Assembly: GCA_031390755.1 (NCBI GenBank)
Contig: JANMTS010000109.1
Location: 1 to 64,000 of the forward strand
Reading direction: 5' to 3'
DNA length: 64,000 nt
Origin: DATMER01 sp031390755
Lineage (GTDB): Bacteria > Acidobacteriota > Thermoanaerobaculia > Multivoradales > UBA5704
The position numbers and the translations under genes are program-made. Under the pieces are notes generated by a model. The model had not been told where the DNA came from, searched no databases, and saw nothing but the letters and a program-made list of their open reading frames with translations. Within the stretch, counting starts at the first letter, position 1; the number at the start of each line of letters is the position of its first letter. Below are positions 16,418-31,340 of the stretch, piece by piece.

Positions 16418-16680
16418 GTTGCAACCAGCCCGCAACTCACAGCAGAAACCCTGTCATCTCGCGTCAAGCTCTTGTTTGTCGCATCCGCAAACCCGCGAGT
16501 CGCATCAGAAATCCTGCTTGTTGCATCAACTCACGGCATTGTCGCATCCACAACCTGAACTTCTGCTGCGACAAACAGGGAATCGGATGCGACTCGCGGG
16601 GATTCTGATGTGACAAACGAGGTTTCTGCTGCGACAAACTCGTTTGTCGCAGCAGAATTCGGGAAGTTCGCGTCAAAAAA
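16418..16680. repeat. Helically phased degenerate repeat array B (21-bp period)
   Basis: The 361-bp gap between the small antitoxin-like gene and mlaD holds no convincing gene but a phased array. Core GTCGCA or close variants occur in plus orientation at 16418, 16429, 16439, 16458, 16478, 16499, 16520, 16541, 16646 and 16667. The inverted core TGCGAC or TGTGAC occurs at 16567, 16588, 16609 and 16630. Most steps are 20-21 bp, with two of 10-11. Between cores the sequence is AT-richer, roughly CAGAAAYCCTGCTTGT. Short open frames across it are repeat translations and are not reported as genes. Confidence 0.85.
16624..16657 (-). terminator. 34-bp near-perfect palindrome, possible mlaD terminator
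   Basis: Arms TTCTGCTGCGACAAAC and its exact complement (16 bp each) are separated by 2 bp. The palindrome is made from an inverted and a forward unit of array B. It lies 35 bp beyond the mlaD stop in the transcription direction, so it could fold as a hairpin in the mRNA. There is no T-tract, and it could equally be a dyad protein-binding site. Confidence 0.4.
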
Positions 16681-16691
16681 CTCGGGTGGTT

Positions 16692-18140
16692 CTAGCGCAC
16701 GGCGCCCAGCAGGTACTTGATGTTCTCGTCGTTCCAGCGGATGCCGCCGCCGAGGAAGTACGAGTCGTTCTCCAGGAAGTCGTCGTAGCCTCCCAGCAGG
16801 TACAGGTTGGGATGGAAGCGCCAGCGGCCGGTCAGGCGCAGATGCGGGGAGAGATCCTGCGGCCGGCTGAAGTCGAAGGCCTCGAACGAGACCAGGAAGC
16901 GGTCGCTGAGCAACGGCATCTCCACCTGGGCGCCGCCGGTGTTCTCGATCAGGCCGGCGAACAAGCGGATGTCGCGCGGCGCGCGGTAGCCGAAGAGCGC
17001 GGTGGCCGCGTAGGTCTTCTCGTTCGTGATGGTGCTGATGGTCGTCGTGTCGACCGAGCCGTTCGGGTTGGTCACGGTCACGGTCTGGGACTTCTCCCGC
17101 CGCTTGCCGCCCGGCGGGCTGCTCACGCCGGCCCGGTAGAGCCGCGTCTTGTCCTGCGGGTCGATGTCCAGGAGGAATGTGGTCTGGGACTCCTCGGGAT
17201 CTCCCAGGTAGTAGCCCTGCAGATCGAGGTCGATCTTGAACTTGTTCACCGCACCGAGGGTGCCGCTCAGGGTCTCGACGCCGCCCTGGATGCTGTCCAG
17301 GGTCGAGAGCACCTGGTCGTAGGCCTTCTCGTCGTTGACGAGTTTGCCGATCGTCCCCTCGCCGCTGGCGATCTTGCCGGAGATCTTGTTGACGTTGTCG
17401 ACCGACACCTGAAGCCGGTCGGTGACCTCGCGGATGTTCGCGAGGCTGGTCGAGACGTTGCCGCGGTTGTCGGCGACGAGGGTCTCGATCTGGCGCAGGG
17501 TGCGGTCCATCTGATCGGCGAGCCGGGGCAGCTCGCTGGCCAGGATGGCGCTCGCCTGGTTCGCGTTGGCCAGGGTCGAGGAGAGGTTCGCGCGGTTCTC
17601 GGCCACCACCAGGCGGATCTCCCGGCTGGTCAGCTCGAACTCCGAGATCAGGCGGTTGATGCTGTCCCCCAGACTGGCCCCGGAGAGCGAGCCGGTGATC
17701 TGCTGGATCGAGGTGCCGATGTCGTTGATCTTGGCGATGGCCTCGTCGATGCTGGGCGGCGTCTTGCCTGGGAGGACCGCGCCGGGCGCCAGCAGCGGCG
17801 CATCCAGGGGGCCGGGAATGAGCTCGATGTACTTCTCCCCGAGGAGGCCCAGGTTGGCCACCCGCGCGTAGCTGCCCTCGGTCAGGTTGACCGGCTGCTC
17901 CAGCACGAGCGTCACCCGCGCGCGGCGGCCGCTCAGGCCCACGGAGTCGACGCGGCCCACGCGCACACCCGCCACGCGCACGGTCGCCTTGTCGTCGAGG
18001 CCGGCGACGGAGTCGAACTCCGCCTGGATCTTCTTGTCGTCCTTGGCGAATGGATTGAGGTCTTCGATCTTCCAGACCAGAACCGCGAGGACAATGAGAC
18101 AGATGGTGGCAAAGAGGCCCACCTTGACAACTTGGTTCAT
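16692..18140 (-). CDS. mlaD: MlaD/MCE-domain lipid-transport protein
   Basis: Periplasmic substrate-binding subunit of an Mla-type phospholipid transporter. One N-terminal membrane anchor (VGLFATICLIVLAVLVW, residues 6-22) precedes an MCE domain at about 35-120 (ATVRVAGVRVGRVDSVGL, YARVANLGLLGEKYIEL). A long helical, coiled-coil-like region with repeated short helices follows (LASELPRLADQMDRTLRQIETL). The C-terminal part from about 300 is beta-rich (RLTGRWRFHPNLYLLGGYDDF), like an outer-membrane or barrel-related tail; the whole is 482 residues. The start at 18140 has GGAGGGG upstream. It belongs functionally with mlaE and mlaF but is separated from them by an opposite-strand gene. Confidence 0.9.
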   Translation of the reverse strand: MNQVVKVGLFATICLIVLAVLVWKIEDLNPFAKDDKKIQAEFDSVAGLDDKATVRVAGVRVGRVDSVGLSGRRARVTLVLEQPVNLTEGSYARVANLGLLGEKYIELIPGPLDAPLLAPGAVLPGKTPPSIDEAIAKINDIGTSIQQITGSLSGASLGDSINRLISEFELTSREIRLVVAENRANLSSTLANANQASAILASELPRLADQMDRTLRQIETLVADNRGNVSTSLANIREVTDRLQVSVDNVNKISGKIASGEGTIGKLVNDEKAYDQVLSTLDSIQGGVETLSGTLGAVNKFKIDLDLQGYYLGDPEESQTTFLLDIDPQDKTRLYRAGVSSPPGGKRREKSQTVTVTNPNGSVDTTTISTITNEKTYAATALFGYRAPRDIRLFAGLIENTGGAQVEMPLLSDRFLVSFEAFDFSRPQDLSPHLRLTGRWRFHPNLYLLGGYDDFLENDSYFLGGGIRWNDENIKYLLGAVR

Positions 18141-18210
18141 CGACACCCCTCCGGCCTTGAGTCTATCAGCAGGCACCCTGATCGGACGGATCGACTATGC
18201 TCAAAACCCG

Positions 18211-20244
18211 ATGATGCCGGCGTCCCGCCCGAACCCCACCCTCTTCCTCGCCTTGCCAGCCCTTCTGGCAATCCCGGTGCTCCTCGCGGCGACCTCCGGC
18301 GAGACCGCGATCCAGCCGCGGGCGCTCGTGGGGGTGGCGGCGGTCCTGCTGGTCGCCGCTCTGGCCGGCCTGGGCCTGGGTGAGGGCCGGAGGTGGATCG
18401 ATCTCTCCGCGTCCGCCACCCTGGGGATCGCCGCCAGCCATCTCCTCTTCGCTCCGGGCCTGCCCTGGGGGCACGACACGTTCCACCATCTCTGGGGCGT
18501 CTGGGCCATGAGCCGGGAGATCGGCTGGGACAATCCTCTTCCTCTCTGGCTCCACGGAATCGGGTTCGGCCTGCCGCTCCTGGAGCTGTACGGTCCGGCG
18601 GGATTCTACGTCGCGCTCCCCTTCTCCCTGGCCGGGCTGGGTCCGGCCGCCGCGCTCAAGGGGGCTTTCCTCGCCTTCGGGGCGCTCGGAGCCGCGGGCA
18701 TGAACGCCGCGGTCCTGAGCTGGACCGGGGACCGGCGCGCCGCCCTGGTTGCGGCGGCGGCCTACGCCTTCGCGCCTTACCGGCTCCTCGATCAGCACTA
18801 CCGGGCGGCGTTCGGAGAGAGCGCCGGCATGGCGGTCTTTCCCTTCCTCTTCCTGCTGGGCACGGAGGCGATGCGGGCAGGCGGGCGGCGGCGGATGGCG
18901 GCCGGCATGGTGATCACCGCCCTGCTCTTCGTCACCCACCCCATCAGCGCCCTGATCGGCGCGGCCGGACTGGGAATCTGGGCTCTGGCGATCCCCGGAC
19001 GCCTCAGAGCGGTCTCCCGCCTGGCTGGAATCTGGCTGGGCGGTGCGGCGCTGGCGGGCTTCTTTCTCCTCCCCTTTGCCGCCGGCCTGCGCCACACGGG
19101 TCTCGGCGGGCTCGCGATGGGGGACGAGAAAAGCCTCTTCGAGACTCACGGTCTTGCGCCCGCCGACCTCCTGGAGCGCCGCCTCTGGACGCATCTCGAC
19201 ATCTCGCTCCCGTCGACCGACCCTCAGGAAGGCACGGATGCCGAGATGCCGTTCTACTTCGGCCTGGTCCTCCTGGCGCTGGTTCCGCTCGGCGCCTTCG
19301 CGAGACGGGACGCCTCCCGGCCTCTCGCCTGGCTGACCGCATCCGCCCTGGCCGTGACGCTGAAGCCGGTGGCCGGCGCGCTCCTGCTCGTCGTGCCGTC
19401 CCTGGCTGTCCTCCAGTTCCCCTGGCGCTTCCTCGGCCTCGCCGCGTTCGGAGCGTCCGCCCTGGCCGGGCTCGCCGCGGCCCGGCTCCTGGAGCTGGGA
19501 CAGGGCCGGCTCTGGAAGGCTCTGGTTCCGGGAGCCCTCGCCGCGCTGCTCGTCTTCGACGCCTTTCCCTTCACGGGCGCGCCGGGCTGGCTTCCCGTCC
19601 GGCAGGATCTCGCGTCCCCTCGCGAGCCCCACCCGCTTCGCGCCGCGGGCCTCGTTCTCCCCTCGGAGGACGACACCTCCTACTTCTGCTGCGCCTACTC
19701 GGAGTTCTCGCCGCGGCCGGCCTGGAACCGCGTCACCTCGGCCCGGGACCGGGCGGTCCTCGTTCGGGCCGGCGTCGGCCTCGTCGTCGAGCCGGGCTCG
19801 CAGACATCCGTCCGGCTGCCCGCGGAGCCCTACGCCGTCCAGCGGTGGGATTCGGGCCGGGCTCGGGCCCTCACCCGCTTCACCCGCTCCCAGGGCGAGA
19901 TCACGGTGGAGCTGGAAAGGGACGCGGGGGCGGTCGCCGGCAGGGTGGAGATTCTCGAAGCGTTCTATCCGGGCTGGCAGGTCTGGAGAGAGGACGGCTG
20001 GCGCGACGTCGAGCCGACCGCCGACGGGTTCCTTCAGGCGCGGGTGGAGCCGGGAGCGCCGGGATCGAGAACGACTGTCCGGTTCCGCTTCCACCGCTGG
20101 ACCCGCGTCCGCACGGCCGGCCGGCTGCTCACCGGGGCGGCCGCGGCGGTGCTGATGGCTTGCGTTGGCTGGCCTCGTCGGAGAGCGGCCCCTCCGCCCG
20201 GCCCTGCAGGAACTGCTGAACCCGCGGCTCGTCCAGCACCTTGA
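18211..20244 (+). CDS. Polytopic membrane protein, 6-pyruvoyl-tetrahydropterin-synthase-related / GT-C-like
   Basis: This 677-residue integral membrane protein has about 12 hydrophobic helices up to about residue 455, then a soluble beta-rich C-terminal part (VEILEAFYPGWQVWRED, typical of YfhO-like proteins) and a last membrane helix. GHDTFHHLWGVWAM near residue 90 recalls the membrane proteins annotated as 6-PTP-synthase-related, which probably act as lipid-linked sugar transferases. The substrate is unknown. Its 3' end overlaps the convergent mlaF by 116 bp. The first of two consecutive ATG codons (18211) was chosen. Confidence 0.75.
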   Translation: MMPASRPNPTLFLALPALLAIPVLLAATSGETAIQPRALVGVAAVLLVAALAGLGLGEGRRWIDLSASATLGIAASHLLFAPGLPWGHDTFHHLWGVWAMSREIGWDNPLPLWLHGIGFGLPLLELYGPAGFYVALPFSLAGLGPAAALKGAFLAFGALGAAGMNAAVLSWTGDRRAALVAAAAYAFAPYRLLDQHYRAAFGESAGMAVFPFLFLLGTEAMRAGGRRRMAAGMVITALLFVTHPISALIGAAGLGIWALAIPGRLRAVSRLAGIWLGGAALAGFFLLPFAAGLRHTGLGGLAMGDEKSLFETHGLAPADLLERRLWTHLDISLPSTDPQEGTDAEMPFYFGLVLLALVPLGAFARRDASRPLAWLTASALAVTLKPVAGALLLVVPSLAVLQFPWRFLGLAAFGASALAGLAAARLLELGQGRLWKALVPGALAALLVFDAFPFTGAPGWLPVRQDLASPREPHPLRAAGLVLPSEDDTSYFCCAYSEFSPRPAWNRVTSARDRAVLVRAGVGLVVEPGSQTSVRLPAEPYAVQRWDSGRARALTRFTRSQGEITVELERDAGAVAGRVEILEAFYPGWQVWREDGWRDVEPTADGFLQARVEPGAPGSRTTVRFRFHRWTRVRTAGRLLTGAAAAVLMACVGWPRRRAAPPPGPAGTAEPAARPAP

Positions 20245-20950
20245 ACTCGGCCGGCGGCGCCGAGGCGATGATCGTCCCCTTGTGGATCATGGCGATGCGG
20301 TCGCCGATGCGGAAAGCGCTCGCCATGTCGTGGGTGATCGTCACCGTCGTGGTCTTCAGGCGGTCGTTCAAGTCCACGATCACCTCGTCGACCAGCGCCG
20401 TGGTCACGGGATCGAGACCGGTCGTCGGCTCGTCGAAGAGCAGGATCTCGGGGCTGTGGGCCACGGCGCGAGCGAAACCCACCCGGCGCCGCATGCCGCC
20501 GGAGAGCTGCGAGGGGAGCTTCTCCTCCACCCCCTCCAGGCGCACCATGGAGAGGCACTCCTTCACGCGGTCGTCGATCTCTTTGCGGCTCATCTTCGTC
20601 AGCCGCTGAAGCGGGAACGCCACGTTCTGCCAGATGCTCATGGAGTCGAACAGGGCGCCTTCCTGGAAGGCCATGCCGAACTTGCGGCGGAACTCGGTGA
20701 TCTCGCGGTTGCCGAGGCTCTCGACCGCGACGCCGTCCACCTCCACCGTGCCCGAGTCGGGCTTGAGCAGGCCGATGACGTGCTTGAGCAGCACGCTCTT
20801 GCCCGTGCCCGAGCCGCCGATGATGACCAGCGACTCGCCCGCGGCCACGTCGAGGTTCACGCCGTCGAGCACCACCTTGGGGCCGAAGGCCTTGTAAAGC
20901 TCGCGGATGCGGATCTTGGGCCGGGTCTTGGACTGTAGGGAGTCGGCCAT
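20129..20950 (-). CDS. mlaF: Mla-type ABC transporter ATP-binding protein
   Basis: ATPase powering phospholipid transport with MlaE and MlaD. The 273-residue protein has Walker A (GGSGTGKSVLLK), Q-loop (AFQEGALFDSMSIWQNV, a hallmark of the Mla/Ttg2A group), signature (LSGGMRRRVG), Walker B (ILLFDEPTTGLD) and H-loop (ITHDM). The start directly follows the mlaE stop. The final 38 codons overlap the convergent membrane-protein gene and encode a Pro/Arg-rich tail (KPSAPPRPPR). Confidence 0.94.
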   Translation of the reverse strand: MADSLQSKTRPKIRIRELYKAFGPKVVLDGVNLDVAAGESLVIIGGSGTGKSVLLKHVIGLLKPDSGTVEVDGVAVESLGNREITEFRRKFGMAFQEGALFDSMSIWQNVAFPLQRLTKMSRKEIDDRVKECLSMVRLEGVEEKLPSQLSGGMRRRVGFARAVAHSPEILLFDEPTTGLDPVTTALVDEVIVDLNDRLKTTTVTITHDMASAFRIGDRIAMIHKGTIIASAPPAEFKVLDEPRVQQFLQGRAEGPLSDEASQRKPSAPPRPPR

Positions 20951-21802
20951 CTAGAAGAGCGCCCGGGTGAGGAAGAAGTCGGAGATGAGGATGGCGATGC
21001 TCGCCACGACCACGGCGGACGTGGTGGCGCGGCCGACGCCCTCGGCGCCCCCGCTGGTATAGAAGCCCTTCTGGCAGCCGACCGCGGCGAGCAGGAAGCC
21101 GAAGACCGCGGCCTTGATGAGCCCGGTGACGAGATCGGTCATTTCCATGAACTGGAAGGACCGGTCCGTGTAGGTCACCGGATTGGCGCCCATGAGCACC
21201 ACGGCCACCAGGTAGCCGCCGAGGATGCCGACGGCGTTGCCCATCAGCACCAGGAGCGGCAGCATGATCGAGGCGGCCCAGACCCGCGGCACCACCAGGT
21301 AGTGGACCGGGTCGGTCGCCATGACCTCCAGCGCGTCGATCTGCTCGGTGACCCGCATGGTGCCGAGCTCGGCGCCCATGGCCGAGCCGGCGCGGCCGGC
21401 CACGATCAGGCCGGTGAGAACCGGCGACAGCTCGCGCACCATGGAGAGCGACACGCCCGAGCCCACGAAGCTCTCGGCGTTGATCCGGCGCAGCACCGCG
21501 AACATCTGGAGCGCCAGCACCATGCCGGTGAACAGCGTGGTCAGGAAGACCACGGGGATCGAGTTGAAGCCGACCTTGACCATCTGGCGGAACAGCTCCT
21601 TCAGGTCGAACGGCCGCCGGGGCGTCCACGCGAAGATGCGCCCGACCATCTGGACGAAGCGGCCCATGTCCTCGAAGTAGCGCTCCAGGGCACCGGGCAT
21701 GCGGACGCCCTTCCGCGGCTTGACCGCCGGTTCGACCGCCTTTTCGTCCCGCGATCGGACCTCTTTGCCCTCCCACCCTTCTGCCTTCCTGTCCTTCTCC
21801 AT
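20951..21802 (-). CDS. mlaE: Mla-type ABC transporter permease
   Basis: Inner-membrane permease of the phospholipid transporter. Residues 70-283 form the MlaE domain with five to six helices (IPVVFLTTLFTGMVLALQ, ELSPVLTGLIVAGRAGSAMGAELGTM, the conserved MRVTEQIDALEVMATDP). The N-terminus has an extra charged stretch of about 35 residues (EKDRKAEGWEGKEV) before MPGALERYFEDMG. An internal start would give the usual length, but ATG 21802 lies one base from the alr stop and was kept. Confidence 0.93.
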   Translation of the reverse strand: MEKDRKAEGWEGKEVRSRDEKAVEPAVKPRKGVRMPGALERYFEDMGRFVQMVGRIFAWTPRRPFDLKELFRQMVKVGFNSIPVVFLTTLFTGMVLALQMFAVLRRINAESFVGSGVSLSMVRELSPVLTGLIVAGRAGSAMGAELGTMRVTEQIDALEVMATDPVHYLVVPRVWAASIMLPLLVLMGNAVGILGGYLVAVVLMGANPVTYTDRSFQFMEMTDLVTGLIKAAVFGFLLAAVGCQKGFYTSGGAEGVGRATTSAVVVASIAILISDFFLTRALF

Positions 21803-21803
21803 C

Positions 21804-23084
21804 TCAGCCGTCCTCCCGGGAGAATCTCGACACGAGCTCCAGCACCCGCCCGCCGCGCACGTAGCGCCGCGGCAGGCGCAGCCCCAGGTGGCAGAGGATC
21901 TCCCAGGAGATCGTCCCGGCATGCGTGGCGATCTCCAGAGCCGGAATCTCCTCGTCTCCCTGCCGGCCGAGCAGCACGACCTCGTCCCCCAGCTCGGCGC
22001 CGGTCTCGGTCACGTCGAGCATCGTCATGTCCATGGTCACCGATCCCGCGATGGGCACCCTCCGGCCGCGGACCAGGGCCTCGGCCTTGCCGGTGAGGCG
22101 CCACGCGTAGCCGTCAGCATAGCCCACCGGCACCACCGCGATGCGGCTGCGGCGCCGGGTCACGGTCCGGCCGCCGTAGGAAATCGGCGTTCCCGCCGGC
22201 ACTTCGCGGATCTGGACGATCCTCGCCTTGACCGACATCACGGGCTGCAGATCCCGGGCCTCGGGATTGCGCGGCTCCCCCGGACGCTCGGCGGGATCGA
22301 CACCGTAGACGGCGATCCCGAGCCGGACCAGGGTGAACCGGCTCTGCGGCCGGTACAGGCTGGCCGCGCTGTTCGCCATGTGGATCTCGATGCCGTTGCG
22401 CTCCGGCTCGGTGAGCAGGCCGAGAACCTCGTCGAAGCGCCGCGCCTGGAGGTCGTTGCGCAGGCTGAGCAGGTCGTCGGCGTCGCCGAAGTGCGAGAGC
22501 AGGCCGGCGAGGCGGAGGCCCGGCGTGCTGCGCAGGGTCTCCAGAGACTGCGGCACCTCGTCCATGGCCACGCCGAGGCGGCCCATGCCGGTGTTGACCT
22601 TGAGGTGGACGGGCTGGGGACGGCTCTGGCCCGCGGCCCAGTCCCGCCACAAGGCCAGCTCGGCGAGGCTCGAAACCGTCGGGATCAGGCGGTAGCGCCG
22701 GTAGAGCGAGATCTTGGCCGGCCGGGCGGTCCCCAGGACGAGGATCGGCACGTCGATGCCGGCGCGCCGCAGCTCCGCGCCTTCTTCAAGAAGGGCTACG
22801 CCGAGCCAGTCGACGCCGGCCTCGGCCAGGGCGCGGCTGACGCCGACGGCGCCATGGCCGTAGGCGTCGGCCTTGACCACGGCCATGGTGCGGGTGCCGG
22901 GCTCCAGGCGGGAGCGTACGGCGGCCAGGTTGTGGTCGAGAGCCTCCAGGTCGACGTCGACCCAGGCGGGCCGCAGAGCGGCTTCGAGATCGTCGACGCC
23001 GGTCCCGGCCGATTCGATCGCGGCCCCGGCCGCTGTCTCGCCCTGGGCGTCAGAACGGCGGGGGGGCACTGTTGTCCAGGCCAT
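21804..23084 (-). CDS. alr: Alanine racemase
   Basis: PLP-dependent enzyme making D-alanine for peptidoglycan. The PLP lysine lies in VVKADAYGHG near residue 70. HLKVNTGMGRLG, HMANSAASLY, the catalytic Tyr region TPISYGGRTVT and VGYADGYAW are present, plus the C-terminal domain motif AGSVTMDMTMLDVT. The 426-residue length includes about 35 extra N-terminal residues that overlap the dnaB 3' end. The true start may be a little downstream, since the conserved part begins near residue 38. Confidence 0.94.
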   Translation of the reverse strand: MAWTTVPPRRSDAQGETAAGAAIESAGTGVDDLEAALRPAWVDVDLEALDHNLAAVRSRLEPGTRTMAVVKADAYGHGAVGVSRALAEAGVDWLGVALLEEGAELRRAGIDVPILVLGTARPAKISLYRRYRLIPTVSSLAELALWRDWAAGQSRPQPVHLKVNTGMGRLGVAMDEVPQSLETLRSTPGLRLAGLLSHFGDADDLLSLRNDLQARRFDEVLGLLTEPERNGIEIHMANSAASLYRPQSRFTLVRLGIAVYGVDPAERPGEPRNPEARDLQPVMSVKARIVQIREVPAGTPISYGGRTVTRRRSRIAVVPVGYADGYAWRLTGKAEALVRGRRVPIAGSVTMDMTMLDVTETGAELGDEVVLLGRQGDEEIPALEIATHAGTISWEILCHLGLRLPRRYVRGGRVLELVSRFSREDG

Positions 23085-24411
23085 GCCGGTCCAGGTTGCG
23101 GAAGGAGGTCGTCTCGCCGATGAACACCAGCTCGACGGTGCCGGTCTCGCCGTTGCGGTGCTTGGCGATGATCAGCTCCGCCAACCCCTTGTTCTCGTCG
23201 GTCGGGCTGTACACCTCGTCACGGTACACGAAGGCCACCATGTCTGCGTCTTGCTCGATTGACCCAGATTCACGAAGGTCCGAGAGCTGCGGCCGGTGGT
23301 CGGTGCCCCGCCGTTCGGGGTTGCGGGAGAGCTGGGAGAGGGCGATGACGGGCAGCTCCAGCTCCTTGGCGAGCTGCTTCATGCCGCGGCTGATGGCCGC
23401 GATCTCCAGGTTGCGGTTCTCGTACTTGCCGCCGGCCTGCATGAGCTGGAGGTAGTCGAGGATGACCAGCGAAAGCCCCTTCTCCGCCTTGAGCCGGCGG
23501 GCCTTGGAGGCGACCTCCAGGAGGGTGGGGTTCGGGGAGTCGTCGATGTAGAGCGGCGCGTCGCCGATCGTGCGCACGGTCTGGACGATGCGCGACCACT
23601 CCTTCTGGGACAGGTGTCCGGCGCGCAGCCGCGAGAAGGAGATGTCGGCCTCCGAGCAGAGAACGCGCAGCGCCAGCTCCTGCTGCGACATTTCCAGGGA
23701 GTAGACGCCCACGGCCTTGCGCTCGCGGATGGCCACGTGCTGGGCCATGTTGAGCGCGATGCTGGTCTTTCCCATGCCGGGGCGGCCGGCGATGATGATC
23801 AGGTTTCCCCGGTTCAGCCCGTGCGTGATCCGGTCGAGGTCGATGAAGCCGCTCGACACGCCGGTGAGCATGGAGCCGGGGCGCTCCTCCAGCTCCTCCA
23901 GGGTGGTGTGGAAGACCTCGCTGATGATCGTGAAGCCGCGGCGGATGGCCTCCTCGCCGAGCCCCAGCACCGCCTGCTCGGCGCGGCCGAGCGCCTCCTG
24001 GGCCGGCAGGCCGCCGTCCAGGCAGTCGCGGATGATCTGGCTCGACGCCGAGATGAGCCGCCGCCGGACGGAGCGCTCCTTGACGATCTCGGCGTAGGAG
24101 TCGATCCGGCCGATGTCCGGCAGGTCGAGGTCGAGCGTCGCCATGTAGGAGAGCCCGCCGGCCGACTCGAACGTCCCCTGCTGCTCCAGGCGGGCCTGGA
24201 CCGTCCGCATGTCGATCTGGGTCTGCTGCTCCTGCAGCTCCAGCATCACCTGGTAGAGCAGCCGGTGGCGCTCCACGTAGAAATCCTCGGCCTTGAGCCG
24301 GCCGGAGACCGTGGGCAGCACGGACGGATCCAGCAGGATGCCGCCGAGCACGGCGCGCTCGGACTCCTCGCTGTAGGGGAGGGCTTTCTGTTGGGGAAGG
24401 AGATCGATCAT
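23050..24411 (-). CDS. dnaB: Replicative DNA helicase
   Basis: Hexameric fork helicase. Residues 5-105 form the N-terminal helical domain (SEESERAVLGGILLDPSVL). The RecA-like C-terminal domain has Walker A (GRPGMGKTS, near residue 208), Walker B (LVILDYLQLM), the arginine-finger region (DLRESGSIEQDADMVAFVYRDE) and the terminal AKHRNGETGTVELVF. The 453-residue length is normal and no intein is present. Although the frame stays open far upstream, ATG 24411 opens the conserved domain. Confidence 0.97.
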   Translation of the reverse strand: MIDLLPQQKALPYSEESERAVLGGILLDPSVLPTVSGRLKAEDFYVERHRLLYQVMLELQEQQTQIDMRTVQARLEQQGTFESAGGLSYMATLDLDLPDIGRIDSYAEIVKERSVRRRLISASSQIIRDCLDGGLPAQEALGRAEQAVLGLGEEAIRRGFTIISEVFHTTLEELEERPGSMLTGVSSGFIDLDRITHGLNRGNLIIIAGRPGMGKTSIALNMAQHVAIRERKAVGVYSLEMSQQELALRVLCSEADISFSRLRAGHLSQKEWSRIVQTVRTIGDAPLYIDDSPNPTLLEVASKARRLKAEKGLSLVILDYLQLMQAGGKYENRNLEIAAISRGMKQLAKELELPVIALSQLSRNPERRGTDHRPQLSDLRESGSIEQDADMVAFVYRDEVYSPTDENKGLAELIIAKHRNGETGTVELVFIGETTSFRNLDRHGLDNSAPPPF

Positions 24412-24504
24412 CGGAGAGGCGGCCGGCGAAGCGCCATTCTCCCGTATGGAGGCAGGGCACGCAAGTACGGATTTCTGGAATAAGATCCCGGCCGGAGGCC
24501 GCCC

Positions 24505-24887
24505 ATGGACGACAGGACCCAGATCGCAGAGATCGAACGACGGATCATGGCCGCCTTCGCGGCCGGCGACGCGGACGCCGTGGCCGCGCAGTACACCGAG
24601 GACGCCCTGCTGCTGCCGCCGGGCTCCCCTCCCCTCGGCGGGCGCGCGGTCATCGCCGAGACCTACCGCGCGACGTTCGCGGACTTCACGGTGCAGCTGC
24701 GCAACGAGGTCGAGGAGACGGAGATCGCCGGAGACTGGGCCTGGGTACGCGGCCGGTTCGACCACACCACGACCGCCAAGGCCGACGGGACTGCGACGAA
24801 GGGGTCCGGCAAGTACCTCGCGATCGCCCGGCGGGACTCCGACGGCGTCTGGCGCTTCCACCGGGACGCGTTCAATTCCGACGAGGC

Positions 24888-24891
<4 letters not shown>
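24505..24891 (+). CDS. SnoaL-like / DUF4440 nuclear-transport-factor-2-fold protein
   Basis: The 128-residue protein has the NTF2-like cone fold signature of the SgcJ/EcaC group: a helical start (EIERRIMAAFAAGDADAVAAQYTEDALLLPPG), then strands ending in WRFHRDAFNSD. Such proteins bind small hydrophobic ligands or act as minor enzymes; the substrate is unknown. It is divergent from dnaB and its stop overlaps the end of the convergent NRPS gene by 4 bp. A role in the adjoining pathway is possible but unproven. Confidence 0.8.

Positions 24892-31340
<6,449 letters not shown>

Noticed and set aside
16464..16676. A 70-residue minus-strand frame with heptad-like repeats (LSQQKPRLSHQ) and an overlapping plus-strand frame at 16235-16558
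   Set aside because: The repeated peptide is a direct translation of 21-bp array units. Units of 20 bp and orientation changes break the pattern, and no ribosome-binding sequence or family match is seen.
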